A stretch of DNA of 64,000 nucleotides, taken from Dreissena polymorpha (taxonomy: Eukaryota; Mollusca; Bivalvia; Myida; Dreissenidae). Position 1 is the stretch's first letter, and the number at the start of each line of letters is the position of its first letter. The stretch lies in assembly GCF_020536995.1 (NCBI RefSeq), contig NC_068362.1, positions 98,251,085-98,315,084 on the forward strand. The letters run 5' to 3'. The notes under the pieces were generated by a model that saw nothing but the letters and a program-made list of their open reading frames with translations, made no database searches and was not told where the DNA came from. A program made the position numbers and the translations under genes. This document shows, in pieces, positions 1-12,860 of the stretch.

Positions 1-1610
1 ACAACAAAAAGCATGTAAACAATAGCAGAAATTACATATTTAAACACGAGATTCAGAGTGCACGATTATTTGAAAACCAACTGCAAACGTGAATGAAATT
101 GAACAAATGATTAAAACTACTTAAAGACACCAACCGTGCACGTAGACATGAACATTTACTAACGTAAAACTACTTAAAGACACCAACCGTGCACGAAGAC
201 ATGAACATTTACTAACGTTTTTATCAATTGCATGAACCTTTTACTGTTCGAAAATGTATTATTATATGAAATTTTTACCTGGCTCTCATCAATTTGAGCT
301 TATCATTCAACATGTCCGTAAGGGAAACGAGGGAAAAAGAAGTCAAGAAAATTATTCAGTCAAGAAGGCGATCAATGTAAACAGGGGCATTAATAGTTTC
401 CCCTCAATGTGGTGGTACAGGGGATCAATTTGTCGCAAACCGAATTTCATACGTTTTAGCTGATATCAGTACTTTATGAATAATTTCGTATTAACTTAAC
501 TTTTAAAAAATATTGATAATTGTTTACCGGTTTTTTTATGTATGTTTACACTTTATTTAACATATGTTTTGACAGTAACAATAACAAAAATTACCCATTC
601 ATATTAACTATGAATATCAATTTTTCAAGTTGTATCTGTATATTTAAGGTGTAGTATATGATGCAAAATGCAGATTTTTAAACACAATTGTACACAAACG
701 TGCTCATAATAACTTTTTTATTTTGAACAAAAAACCTTAACAACAACCCTTCAGTGGAATTGAGCAGTTATCATTTGACAATCGGTTTAGGTCCCACTGC
801 TGTCATTCTATTCATGAATATATACAGGTGTCTTCAAATATCTCAATATTGCACGATAGTTATTAACTAAATTAAGAATCGACTACGGTCTTTAACGGAT
901 TAACTCATCGGTCCACTTAAAAAATATCGTATGATACGTTTTGGGTACATCTTTAGGTTTAAGAGTACAAAAGCTTCTTTGTTAAATGTTAAATGTATTA
1001 TACTGTGTTGGTACTTGTTTCGGTTTCGGTAGACAAAAGCTTCTTTCATTGTGTTAGATACACCGTATTTTCAATTAGATCAGCTGGCGCATTCAATGTT
1101 TATGTATTAGACAGCTGCGTTTATATGCACCCAACCGAGTTTTATAAATTTTAAAAGAAGCAATAAATGGTGCAGTTGGCATGCATTCAGCTATTCATTG
1201 TTATTAATCGTTCTAAATTACACCTCGAAATTTGGATTGAATATTGTTTTGTTCTATCCTTTTTCAATAGTCCGTGTACGGCATGGTAGTTTGCTATCAC
1301 AAGAAGTACATCGATAACATAGAGGCACAGATGTGCAATGTGCAATGTTAACTTATGTCTTTCAGCCGTCCTAGTAACTATTTTAGATGCCTAAGTAACA
1401 TGTTTCCATGTAAATATAGGCTATGGGAAGAGATAACTAACTCGTGGCAATCAAAATAAATGTTGCTAACGCATTTTTTCAAAATGGCTGATAAGAGTGA
1501 GGGAAACCTGATATCACCCTATATAATTCGACCAGTTTGGTGCTTGCTTGTATTTTGAATGATAAATTATGTGGCTTCGCAACATAGTATTATTGTTCTC
1601 ACGAGATTTT
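1..1610. other. AT-rich intergenic DNA, no gene seen
   Basis: No reading frame here has splice sites or family resemblance. The only structure is a short tandem duplication listed separately. Confidence 0.6.
113..218. repeat. 53-bp tandem duplication, two copies
   Basis: Two head-to-tail copies with period 53 share the word AAAGACACCAACCGTGCACG and differ at one visible base, so the duplication is young. Confidence 0.85.
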
Positions 1611-1650
1611 AAATTGCTCCCACGAGTTAGCTCAGTAGTGCCATCTAGTA

Positions 1651-1698
1651 ACCTAGTAAGCCACCTAGTAAGCCACCTAGTAAGCCACCTAGTAAGCC
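1651..1698. repeat. 12-bp minisatellite, four perfect units
   Basis: The unit ACCTAGTAAGCC is repeated four times without mismatch. Confidence 0.9.
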
Positions 1699-1937
1699 TA
1701 TGTCGCTTCTCGGAGTAAGCTTTGTTATTCCTTTTCGTATTACGTTGTCAAGCCTTAGCAACTTGTTCACAAGAGAACACGTGTACGTTTCTCGTTCCCA
1801 CGACTTTTCGAATCATCGGAACAAATTATAAATTTTTGAAAGCGAAATAAATGAAAACCAATCTCATATCACATCTTTGCCCAGCATATATATTTGTTCA
1901 TACAACACGTCGATATTTTGTTTTGGAACAATTACAA

Positions 1938-2226
1938 TTACAATGACATATGCGTGTTTATTGAATATATGGTACATTTAACTGTTTATTTTCTTTCATT
2001 GTAAATTCGATTGCTAATTTTCTCTCTTTTTTAAATTTGCCCATTAATTGGTGTTGTAAAATAATAAGAAATGGAACTGGTTACAATGATATATGCGTGT
2101 TTATTGAATATATGGTACATTTAACTGTTTATTTTCTTTCATTGTAAATTCGATTGCTAATTTTCTCTCTTTTTTAAGTTTGCCCATTAATTGGTGTTGT
2201 AAAATAATAAGAAATGGAACTGGTTA
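1938..2226. repeat. 143-bp tandem duplication, two copies
   Basis: Two near-identical copies run head to tail. Each starts at TTACAATGA and ends in AAGAAATGGAACTGGTTA. They differ at only a few bases. Confidence 0.88.
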
Positions 2227-2403
2227 TATTAATACTGTATACAAACACTTTAAGCAGTCGAAAAGAGGCATATATCCAACATCAAGTCTGCATGGAAGAA
2301 GTTATATTCCGTGGTATAAATAAAAATGTATTTTCACTTGATTGGAAACAACCAACGCGTGTAGAATTGTGGTGTAATGTTATTAGCTCATCTATTTTTT
2401 AAA

Positions 2404-3570
2404 AACAATTATGAGCTATTGTCATCACCTTGGCGTCGGCGTCTGCGTCTGTGTCGGCGTCCGGTTAAGTTTTGTGTTTAGGTCCATTTTTCTCATAAAG
2501 TATCGAAGCTATGGCATTCAAACTTGGTACACTTACTTACTATCATGAGAGGACTAGGCAGGCAAAGTTAGATAACTCTTGCTGGCATTTTGACAGAATT
2601 ATGTTCCCTTTATATGCTAAGACAATTGAAAATTTGGTTAAGTTTTGTGTTTAGGTCTACTTTTTTCCTAAAGTATCAAAGCTATTGCTTTCATACTTGC
2701 AACACTTACTAACTATCATAATGGGACTGTGCAGGCAAAGTTATGTAACTCTGACTAGCATTTTAACAGAATTATGGCCCCTATATACTTAAATAATTGA
2801 CAATTTCGTTTCGTTTTGTGTTTTGGTCCAATCTACTCCTAAAGTACCATAGCTATTGCTTTCAGACTTGGAACATTTGCTAACTATTATATGGGGACTG
2901 TACAGGACACGTTGCATAACTCTGGTTGTCATTTTGACGGAATTATGGCCCTTTTTTTACTGAGTAACTTTGAATATTTGATTTGGTTAAATTTTGTGTT
3001 AAGATCAACTTTACTTCTAAAGTATGTAGGCTATTGATTTCAAACTTCAAATACTTTCATACTATCATGAGGGAACTGTACCTGGCGAGTTGAATTCGAC
3101 CTGACCTATAAATGACCTTGACTCTCAAGGTCAAATTATTAAATTTTGCTTAAATTGCCATAACTTCTTAATTTATGATCAGATTTGATTGATACTTTGA
3201 CTAAACAACATTTACCTGACAAACCACAATAGACTCCACCCAAACCATCCCCCACACGCCCCGCCCCCCAAATCCCCCCAACAATTTTTTTATTATTATT
3301 TGTTTTCCTTTTTTTTGAAAGATCATCTAATAAATGACCACACCCTCACACTATACCCCCCTCTCACCCCACCCCCTCACACAACCATCCCACCCAAAAA
3401 TCCACCCAAATAAAAAAAATATTTTTGGAAGATAATGTTATACATGACCACACTATACACCCCTCTCCACCCCACTCCTTTTTGATTGAAATATTGAGAT
3501 CGGTCCCTTCACCTTTGAAAAGAAAAATAGATGAGCAGTCTGCACCCGCTAGACGGTGCTCATGTTTTTC
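2404..3570 (-). repeat. Long dispersed repeat with internal ~170-bp units
   Basis: About four diverged head-to-tail units carry AAGTTTTGTGTTTAGGTC and CTTGGTACACTTACT-like words. They are followed by a C-rich stretch of CCCCACCC type. The segment 3070-3240 is an inverted, diverged copy of 50990-51200, so both belong to one dispersed family. It contains the converging words TGACCTTGACTCTCAAGGTCA. The end towards 3570 is poorly defined. There is no coding potential. Confidence 0.7.
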
Positions 3571-3582
3571 TTTAAGAAGTCA

Positions 3583-3608
3583 TATATATATATATATATA
3601 TATATATG
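3583..3608. repeat. (TA)n microsatellite
   Basis: About thirteen TA dinucleotides in a row. Confidence 0.95.
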
Positions 3609-3639
3609 CGATTTTTTTCAGTAATTTGCTGTGGTGTTG

Positions 3640-4950
3640 ATGTGGGTTTTTTTCTTAATAAAGACAGACAAAAATCAAAAGGGACCGGATACAGAGAAAA
3701 GCCTGGTTTATGTTGAATACAACTGTTCCTTAAATACCACTTCATTCACTTCTTATATATCAACTATGTAATCCCATAAACAAAGCAAGACTTATATAAT
3801 TTTCGATACATCTCTGTATTTGGTAAAAAAGCATTTAGACATTCTACTGTCTGCATCAAACACGACACACATCAATACTGATATAATAATTCAACAAATA
3901 TATATGAACACAATTAATGTTATCTACATGAAAAAAAAAACATTTCATGCATACACATATACAATATCCACCTATTTTGTTTTTCTTCATCAAAAACAAA
4001 CATAAACTTTTTAACTTTGTCTTTACAGTTCCACTGTCCAAAGCTGAATGACGAAAAACCGACAATACACTCAATTTCCTCGTCCACACTTTCAGTGCGA
4101 CCAAGTGTTCATAACATTGCATTGGGGAAAATATTTTCTTCTAATTCCTTAACTCAAACGACGAATATTATATATAATACAGGCAAGGCCTGAACATATT
4201 TAACATTTGCCTCGGCTCGTTGTTTAACTACTCAAAACTATATGAACTTAATACCTGCATTAAACAGTAACTTATTATTCTCTAAGATGACTTTTTCTTC
4301 GATAGAAAGATTTATTTCCAAATCCGATGTATACAACAACATGATCATCATATGTAAAATATACAACATCTGAAAATCGTTTCATTTATAATGCCATAGC
4401 TTTGGGATAAAACGAAAGAGAGGATAAAGTAAATATGAATGCAATGGTCGTCTTTAATATATATTAGTATATGGCATTTATTGAAAACACAGGGATAATG
4501 TTCTTTATTGTCATAATAACCGCTTAATTATTATAATATGGATGTGATGCAAGAATGCATATTTAAGATATGTTTAACATATGTGTTAGCAGAGCAATCT
4601 AGTCAACTATGATGTATGAAACAATGTACTGATACATTTATAAATTCTTTTAGAGCATTCACATGCAACAGAAAAAAAAATACAATTTTCATTGAAACTA
4701 TGATACATTAAATGGTAAACAAACAAGAAAACAAATCAAAATAAAGCAGGAAAATTGTATAATAAAAGTAACAACTAACTGTAAAAAAATAGGAATTGAT
4801 GTACATAAACAATCATGCCTATGGTTTCTAGATCGTTTAGGATAGTTTTGGGGAAACTGTTTAAAACACAACAGTACTATATCACATTCTATGTACACTA
4901 TTCTTTTGATTGACGTATTTTCATAATCTGTCACTAATATACTGTAAAAA
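3640..4950. other. Intergenic DNA, nothing recognised
   Basis: AT-rich sequence with only short chance frames. It lies downstream of the 413-residue gene on the minus strand. Confidence 0.5.
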
Positions 4951-4951
4951 C

Positions 4952-4957
4952 TTTATT
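4952..4957 (-). terminator. Poly(A) signal AATAAA
   Basis: AATAAA on the minus strand lies 11 bases beyond the stop codon of the gene ending at 4968. If used, it gives an unusually short 3' UTR. Confidence 0.6.
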
Positions 4958-4967
4958 GTTTCGTTTT

Positions 4968-7205
4968 TCAATTCATGGTACGCAACAAAGCAACCACAAA
5001 TATGTTCAACAGTACATCATTTGTCCACACACCACACCCGTTTGTTTTGCATGTAACCCCGTCAAACTTCAATGTTTGGGCTGCGTCATGGGGTTTAAAA
5101 TGACGACTGGTACCGTTCAGACCTTCGTCTGCACAAACGTATGGAGTAGAATACCAATCAAATCGTCCGTCCGTTCCAAACTTTAATATACGTCCCGGCC
5201 AATCTGCAAATACCAATTTGTATTAACCGGCTCATGTACATATAAACTTAACTTCTCCAGTGTAAATTCTAAACTCATATTAATTTAATATGTTTTACCG
5301 TCTGACATCACGTTTATACACAGTTTGAACGTTGTATATGACATTGGCCTCGAAATAAGAGATGTTGAATTTGAAGAGAGTCGAATAATTGTTGCGGACA
5401 ACACCGCTTTTTTAAGCCGGGATAATTGATTAAAAAATATTTACCGGTATTGCACGTTGGAGTTAAATACGTGGGTTAATTGGAGATATATATGATTTGT
5501 GGCTTTTAAGATCTAGAATAAAAATGAACTTCGTGTAATATCCGAAATGACAGTCACTGCGAGCGTTTTCCGAATATGTGCGTTAAACTATGAAGATTTG
5601 GTCAAACTTTTAAACAAAAAGAAAAACCAAACGTGACAATCTGATTAAAAAGAAGTCCCTAGTTTGCATTTTGCGATCGGCAAAGATTTTCATCGGAAAG
5701 GTTTTTAACATGACCCATGATTCATATTCAACAATATTGATTTTCTGTGCGTCTTTATTCACCGCGGGGAATCACGTGATCAAAAAAGTACATCGTACGC
5801 ACAAAAGGGCGGAAACAGCTCTCGCTTAATGACGAAAATCAAGGTATTCTCATATTTAATATTATCAAAATAATTAATAACTGTGCGCAGAGTATCCGCT
5901 TAGTCGCCTTATGTACTCTGGTAATTGTCGTTTTTCTTAGATTTTTGTAGTTTTCTCAACTATTCAGGAACAATAAACAATGAAATTTGTACATCGTCTG
6001 AACATATTTTATTTTGACATGTTTGCTATTCAAGACGACAGACAACGAAATAAATACATTTTTTGCTTGTTAACATGTTTAGAATATTTTGTACAAGATT
6101 TTGCCCGTTGTTTAACCTTTTTCAGATCTGTGGCGAGGAAATTGGAAAATAGAACATCGTCTGAACAGTACCTTTAATAAAATGAAAGGGTATACTCACT
6201 CTCTGTAGTGCAAACCGCTGTCAGTTCTTGTTCACTCTTCATACTCAAATGCAAAGCGGGGCTTTGTTCGCAGGTTGCATTAAATTTCGTATATGTAAAA
6301 CAGCGCAGTAGTTTTCCACACTCCATTTGGATACACATATGCTGCAAAGTTTCGTTCGCAAGAGTGTTGAAAATACTTGCGGTAGTTTTCATTTCAACAA
6401 TCAGGAACAGTTTGCCAATATATCGAGCATGTAGCGTCGCGCACATATCACCGACTGATTTATTTAATTGGTTTGCTTCGATATCTTCCAAGTAATATTT
6501 CTGAAATTTGTTTGAACAGTCGATTATTGTTTTCTCTGCTGCGTCTTCAAATGAACCTAGACGTTCTTCCCAGTCTCTAGACGTCTCTTTTGCCGCCGAC
6601 GGTGTAAAGTTGTATGCCAGAGTGTTGAAAGCAGTTACAACAGTAATTCCGCTGTACAACAGTTCGCGGACGTAATCAGCAAACAATAGCTGATGTGACA
6701 TGTTGCATCGGTGACTTTCAGCAACGCTTTGTAATATTGTCTTCCCGGAGAAAAGGGTGTGCATATTCTCGGCAAAATGGTTTAGCCTGTCTTCAAAATT
6801 TGAGTCGCGCATATTATCTTTAAACTTCTGTGTAAGTGTTTCTTGTTCAGTACCGTTATTCTGAGCTATCAGTTTTAACTCTCGAAGTCGAGATGTAATA
6901 TACTGTTGAAATTGTCTAATGTTTTCCAATTTGTCTTTCAAATCCTCCTGGTAAAACAAATCTTTTATTTGATTGGACAGGTCATATACACTTTTGTGTA
7001 CCTTGTCAAGCTTTTCCGATAATTCTTGAATTTGTTGCTTGATGTCGCCATCTTTATTATCTATAATGGCAAACACATCAGCACCAAGACTGAATAAATC
7101 CAGAAAGATCCCGCCGATTTTCTTCAAAAACTGAACAGTCTTAGGAGCCTGTGTTGGCTTCACGTGGCAACAAACGATCCAAAATGAGACTAAGCAAATA
7201 AACAT
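4968..7205 (-). CDS. Secreted helix-rich 413-residue protein, unrecognised
   Basis: There are two coding exons, 7205-6200 and 5203-4968. Exon 1 ends at a strong GTGAGTAT donor and exon 2 follows a TTTGCAG acceptor. The join is phase 1 and makes residue 336 an Asn. An in-frame TAA directly precedes the ATG, so the start is fixed. Residues 1-19 form a hydrophobic signal peptide. Residues 29-50 form a glycine-containing hydrophobic helix (KKIGGIFLDLF). Residues 54-115 look like a coiled coil. The rest is mostly helical, with at least six N-x-S/T sites and many cysteines in the last third (CIQMEC, VTCKTNGC). The C-terminus ends in a short hydrophobic run (LLNIFVVALL) that could be a GPI signal or a buried helix. 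I infer a secreted or surface glycoprotein. The layout loosely recalls helical N-terminal regions of mollusc secreted protein families, but I cannot name one. The gene looks intact. Confidence 0.85.
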
Positions 7206-7305
7206 TTAATTCGCTATTGGCTTCATTTAAAACATTTTTTTTCAATTCCTTAACCAATATCGAGCCGGATTTGACGACTGATGTCGATGGTTTGTTGTCG
7301 GCTTG

Positions 7306-7313
7306 TATTTATA
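7306..7313 (-). promoter_or_regulatory. TATA box of the 413-residue gene
   Basis: TATAAATA on the minus strand lies about 100 bases upstream of the ATG at 7205. Transcription would start near 7280, giving a 5' UTR of roughly 70 bases with no need for an upstream exon. Confidence 0.6.
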
Positions 7314-7615
7314 TCAGGTTATTCACAGCCAAATCCGATAACTAAATATAGGAACATTTGCGTACTGTAGTTAAAGACGAACAGTGTCGCTTGACTAAAT
7401 ATAGAACTGATATGAAGAGTTCAAGAGGGTGTATTAATTACATGTTGTTTTAAAACAGCATAAGATCTCAAAATGTTTTCGTTTACAGTAACTATGAATT
7501 ATTATAGTTGATTTGATATATTTGTCGGTTTTTATACTAGAGGGGCACGTTGGGGCCGGAGAGTTGGTGTCCTTTGATGCTGCAGAACGCCAAAACGACA
7601 TACAAAAATACTTAC

Positions 7616-7725
7616 AATAAACATCGGGCTCCACAACACGAGGTCTACGTGCCTTGTTATCGTTCTGGGTAAGAACATCTGACGAGTACAAACTTTGTCG
7701 TATCGACGTGCTGCGCGTTCGAAGC
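7616..7725 (-). other. Possible orphan exon, 110 bp
   Basis: On the minus strand an open segment is bounded by a TTGTTTTAATAG acceptor and a strong GTAAGTAT donor. It encodes a basic stretch (KARRPRVVEPDVY). Its phase does not join the coding start at 7205, and the TATA box lies between them. It could be an alternative 5' exon, part of an unseen gene, or chance. Confidence 0.25.
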
Positions 7726-8334
7726 CTATTAAAACAAACTTAATGAGTTAAAGAACATAACTGTACAAAGTAATATAGTGAGAATGCATGGTTTCACACA
7801 TCGAGTTATAACTTAGAAATAAATAAAATGATATAACCTCAGTTTTTATATTCTTCTTTGATAAAAGTGTAGTTTCAACTGGAAGTTTTACTTCTGTACA
7901 TGTGAATGTTCATGTAGTCTGCTGACTATACTACGACCATTCGAAATGTGATATAAATAGTTTTGCAATATGGTAGAATATGCTAAAAATCAACCACAAT
8001 TGTGGCATCGAGTATAGAGAACAAGTAAATATACAATCAACTGTCATTAAATTCATACAAGTTGATTATAAATGTGCATTAAAAGCAGAAAATCTGAAAT
8101 ACGGTGCATATGATAAAATTGAATATTTTTGTTCCATGGTTATCTTACAACTCAATACTGGACTATTGTTTAAATTAATTTGGCGAAAGCGTAGTGAATT
8201 TGTCTTTTAGCCATGGAGCACACTTTAAAACAAAATCCCACTTTCAAGACTTCTTCGAAAGCCTTCTTCGAAACACGTGTCTCAGTATGCATTATCTAAT
8301 GTCGCGATATGTTGTTAGAGATTATTCACTTATC

Positions 8335-10110
8335 ATCGCTCATCTCCGTCTGGGACATAAGCCGCCGGCCAGCTTCCTCCATGCGTCTCGGTTCTGGGTG
8401 AATCTCTCCAGCTGCCCACACGTCTTGCTTATCTGCTAAAAATATGCATCTAGGTCGCGGCGCCAGTTTTTTGTCACCGCCTTCCCCTCCTTTTGCTTAG
8501 AGGTTCCAGGTGAGAGATTGCCTTGTCGTATTGGTTTTTTTGGTGTGCACGGTTGCGAAGGGTGTGACCTATCCAGCGCCAACGTCTTTAACGTTGTCTT
8601 CTTCTTCGGACTGCTACTTTGTTCTTCGCCATAATTCTTCGTTGGAGATCATGTCCATGTCTGGCCAGCGGATGTTGAGGATCTTCCATAGGCAGACCTC
8701 GATTTTCTTTATGATGTTAACAGCGGTTCTCCAGGTCTCTACTTCATGGAGGAATATTTGCTTCACGATGGTAATGAAGAGCCTTATCTAGGTGCGGGTT
8801 TTGACGTCTGCATCATTTTCTCCATGACCAGAATGCTGCCGAGATAGGTAAAACCGCCAACCTCAAGAGCCTAGCCTTGGACTGTGATGGGTGTTTAGTT
8901 TAATGCGTTTGTCTTAAACACATTTCTCTTCCCTATGTTGGTGGTGAGGCCCAGTCTAGATGAGTTGTCCACTAGCATGTTGGTCTTTTCCTGCATCGGT
9001 TGTAGAGTGTTGAAAAGAAGAGCAAAAACGTTGGCAAATTCGATGTTGCCCAACTCTTTCCAGAATGTCCACTGGATTATGTTTTACTTTTGATCCATGG
9101 AGTTCTTCATGGCCCAGTCTATTGCCAGCAGGAACAGGAAAGGGGAGAGTAAGCAGCCTTGCCTCACCCTAGTTCTCACTGTGAAGGCGTCGATGAGCTG
9201 TCTGCTATGAACAATTATGCAGGCCATCACTTAATATTACTTCCTGATTATGTTGGTGATCTTTTCAGGCACTAACTAGTGCCTCAGTAGTCTGGAGAGG
9301 GATTGTCGGTAAACGCTGTTGAACGCCTTCTTATAGTGGATACAGTTGACATACATAGGCGAATTCCAATTCAGGAATTGTTCCAGAACGATGCGCAGGG
9401 TCGTGACCTGTTCCTTGAACGATCTCTCATTTATTGGTCACGGATATGCGGGTATTATTCGCCTTTCATTCGATGAAACAGAATGCGATAAAACGCTTTT
9501 TCCAGTGATGGACAACAACGTGATTCCTCAGTAGTTGGAGCAGAAGCTAAGGTCAGCTTCTTGTGGAGATTAGTAATGCATCCCTCTTTCCACTCTGTTG
9601 GAATTGTTTCTTCCCATTGCTTGCTGAAGAGCGGGTGCAGTAGCTCCACAATGGTCTTGACGTGAGCCTTACGCGCTTTTGCCGACAAGCTGTCAACTCC
9701 TGCAGATTTGCCGTTCTTCAATAGTTTGATGGCACGGAACTTGTTGGATATAGTGACCTTCGACTATTCTTGCTTTCAGGTGTCTTTCAGCGCAGCGATG
9801 TTGTAACGCTGGCGTAGACTGGGCCCCACTGTCCAACTCCTCTTCAGCGTCATATCCAATCGGACAACAATGAGATGATGATCCGAGGCCACGTCTGCCC
9901 CTTGCATGACACGACAAAACTTTCTAAGGAACTCAGGTGGTCTATCTGGTTCTCCGTTGACGGGTCTTAGACATCAATTTTCCATTGTGCTTTCCTCTGT
10001 TGTGGAAAACACTTCATACGATGACTAGGTAACATGCGGCGCACAGGTCGACGAATCTCTCATCGTTGTCAATAATCTCGCCTAGAGATGTGTCTGTGTG
10101 TAAATGTGTT
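8335..10110 (-). mobile_element. Dead APE-type LINE (RTE-like), 5'-truncated
   Basis: Read on the minus strand, 9900-9790 gives the end of an apurinic endonuclease (GADVASDHHLIVVRL, including the conserved SDHH). Next, 9721-9455 gives the start of a reverse transcriptase (KNGKSAGVDSL, then IPTEWKEG). Then 9160-9110 gives QGCLLSPFLFLLAIDWAMK and 9060-9010 the catalytic block. There the FADD motif reads FANV, so the enzyme is dead. The order endonuclease, RT, C-terminal tail is that of RTE-like and related non-LTR elements. Several frame changes and stops break it. Most of the endonuclease is absent, as expected from 5' truncation on insertion. The exact clade is uncertain. Confidence 0.85.
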
Positions 10111-10139
10111 TTGTTTTAAGGTTCGTCAATAGTTTTCTG

Positions 10140-11149
10140 CGGTCTGTCCATAGTATGTAAAAATCAAAGCGCTGAAGGCACTGAAGATGTTCGCTTTTGC
10201 ATAATTTAACACGCAATTCATTTTAGAAAATCAATCGCAAGTTTAAAATGAACACACGACATTCAACTTTATAAAGTGTGTGTCATAGCGCACGGGTCGA
10301 ATTTTGTGTGCACGTTTTATCATCCTTATTATTTCATAGAAATAACTAAGACAAAATAAAAACAACATGCTTTTTTGGAAGTTCTGAAAGCATAGAAAGT
10401 ATGATGAAAATGGTTATGAGAACTTAATATAAAGAAAATTTGCAGTCACCATCATATTAACGGAATATTTTTCTAATATCAAATGACTATCTCACCAAGA
10501 ATATAAATTCATAATGAAAGTTCCGTGTACAAAACTTTTGATTTTTGACACCATATACAAATTCTAAATATACAATAATCTTCGTATATTGTATATGGAG
10601 GAATAAAAGTATATAAACATTGCTGTTTATGCTTTACTTGTTACCCGAGCAGTTCACACGGTGTCAACAACGCTAACATAAACAAAGGTATAGAGCACTA
10701 ACGCATGAATATTTTCGAATATTTAATAAGCTCATTCGAGATACAACCTCTGAATTTTTGCTACATCACTGCGTATTTGCTCAATTCAAAGGATGTAGCA
10801 CTGTTCAGTGTAAGGAATTCCGGACTTCTCTCTGTATGCTCAAACGACACAAATTGTGGCCCTGTTGCAATTAAGCGTTACAATCCATCTCGCAGAATTT
10901 CACTTTCGCCTCCAAGATGAGAAAACAATCATTAGCGAAATAGTATAGTGTCACGATAAGAGAAAATCGTTTAATTATCATACCACAATGTTTGCCGTAC
11001 TTGGTCAGCACGTCTGGAAATCATTCCTTAATGTGTGGATAGGCTGCCATTATTAACAAGTTTGCTATTTTGAATTCAATTTTGTATCAAAAAGCATTGT
11101 TCTTAAATGTGGCATTTTCAATTCGCAATGAGATTTGTAATGACCCTCG
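10140..11149. other. AT-rich intergenic DNA, nothing recognised
   Basis: No exon-like frame or repeat could be identified. Confidence 0.5.
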
Positions 11150-11343
11150 TCATGCGAAAATGGGTCTTATTCCATATGCGCCCATCATATAAATAGCCCA
11201 CTCAGCTATCCCTCCTTCTGGTAAGGAGAAACATAACATATTGAGTGAATTAAAAGCGAACAAGCCTATGGCCTGACTGCGCAAAAGCACATGTTGGGTT
11301 TAACAAACGCTTGCCGAAACGCATAAGACCCATTTTCGCATGA
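11150..11343. mobile_element. MITE with perfect 21-bp inverted ends
   Basis: The left end starts with T followed by CATGCGAAAATGGGTCTTAT. The right end is its exact reverse complement. The element is 194 bp, non-coding, and has no clear target-site duplication. Perfect ends argue for a fairly recent DNA-transposon insertion. Confidence 0.85.
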
Positions 11344-11499
11344 AGGCGCTATTGACGTGTGATTTAAATGTGTCGAAAGAAAACTGCGTTTAAATCAAAT
11401 ATAAACATACGATATATTTCGATAGTGAAGAAAGATACTCATAACAAGGCATATGAGGACACATATGAAGTGCTCTCCCGTAGTATATTTTTATTTACT

Positions 11500-12860
11500 C
11501 ACACTAATGTGTGGTTTGACAATGCTAACACACATTTCATGTGGTGAATATGCAGCTTACAAGTGAAAAACACAACACAATAGTTAAACTTTTGTTTAAT
11601 TGTATTTAATTATTTAGAAAAGTAAATTGCTAACTTAATTTCAAAGTCAGCGTATACGCCGACTACATTTTTAAAAGACATTTATTGTTATAAATATATT
11701 TAATAAAATATATATTTAGTTGTTTTCGGTTTTAGCGATAATAAAGCATTTTCGAGGTTGCCTATAGTATGCCTGTAGTAATTGATGAACTCATATCCAA
11801 CTGTCTATGTATTGAGAACTGTGAATATAAACAAGCTAAACCTTCTACTAACTTTCTACTTTTGCGTTACTAGCACCCGTAAATACAAAAGATCGCCGCA
11901 ATCTGTTCAGAACCAAAGAACGTTTTTAGAAATACCCGCTGTAGTAGCATGAACGAGGTTATGAAACAGGTCATTCGTATTATTATTATAAATTGTTTGT
12001 TATATTCGGGTTTAGCGATTATGAAGCATTTTTTTTTGTCTATCGTATCGCTGAAGTTATTGTTGAACTTATGTTCAACGTTTTATAAAATGAGAATATA
12101 AATAAGCGTCAACTTTTTCCCGTATCTCTCAATTTACGACCTGTACTACGTCATTGAGTTGTAAGTGAGAGCGTAACCTATTGCGTTGATATAACCCGTA
12201 AACTTTCCTTTGTTTATCGACAGGCGCATCTATTAATAGCCTCATATCATGAATGCCAAAACACCCGCGAAAAAAGAACCACGTGACCAAATAGGACGTT
12301 AAACGCAAATACCATGCGACTACGACTTTCATTATCGCTCCGCAATTCCTTTGAAGCCGGAGCCTTGTGGTTGCTATTACGTAAAGAATTGACCTCTAAC
12401 TGAAGTAAGCAAAGGAAACGCAGCACCCAATTGACCCATTCCGTCTATGTGCGAAGGCAGATTGAATTTTACTAATGTATGGTTTGCCTATTATAACACA
12501 CATTATAATGCGGTAAATATGCGACTAACAAGTAAAAAACACTATTATTAAACTTTTGTTTTGAATTAAGTTATTTAGAAACCACAATTCCAAACCTTAT
12601 TTCAAAACAGCAAGACTACATTTTTTAGAGAATATTCTTGTTATATTTAAATGTTTTTTAACAGTTTCAGCGATAATGAAACATTTTGTATGTTGTCTAT
12701 CGTATCCCTGTAATAATTGTTGAACTCGTGGTCAACGTATTATTAATTGAGACCTGTGAATATAAACAAGCGTAACCTTATACTAGTGCGTTATTCTCAC
12801 CCGGACTCCCCTTTGTTTATCGCCAGCCGCAGAGTTATGAATGAGCTGAGCGAAAATACT
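11500..12860. repeat. Diverged triplicated segment
   Basis: Three related blocks (about 11500-11890, 11985-12130 and 12470-12810) share GTGAATATAAACAAGC, TAGCGATAATAAAGCATTTT-like and TTGAACTC-like words in the same order. The middle block is partial. Divergence is considerable, so these are old duplications or copies of one AT-rich element. Confidence 0.65.

Noticed and set aside
5980-6495. Plus-strand frames over the secreted gene
   Set aside because: They are antisense shadows of the minus-strand exon 6200-7205 or short chance frames in its intron.
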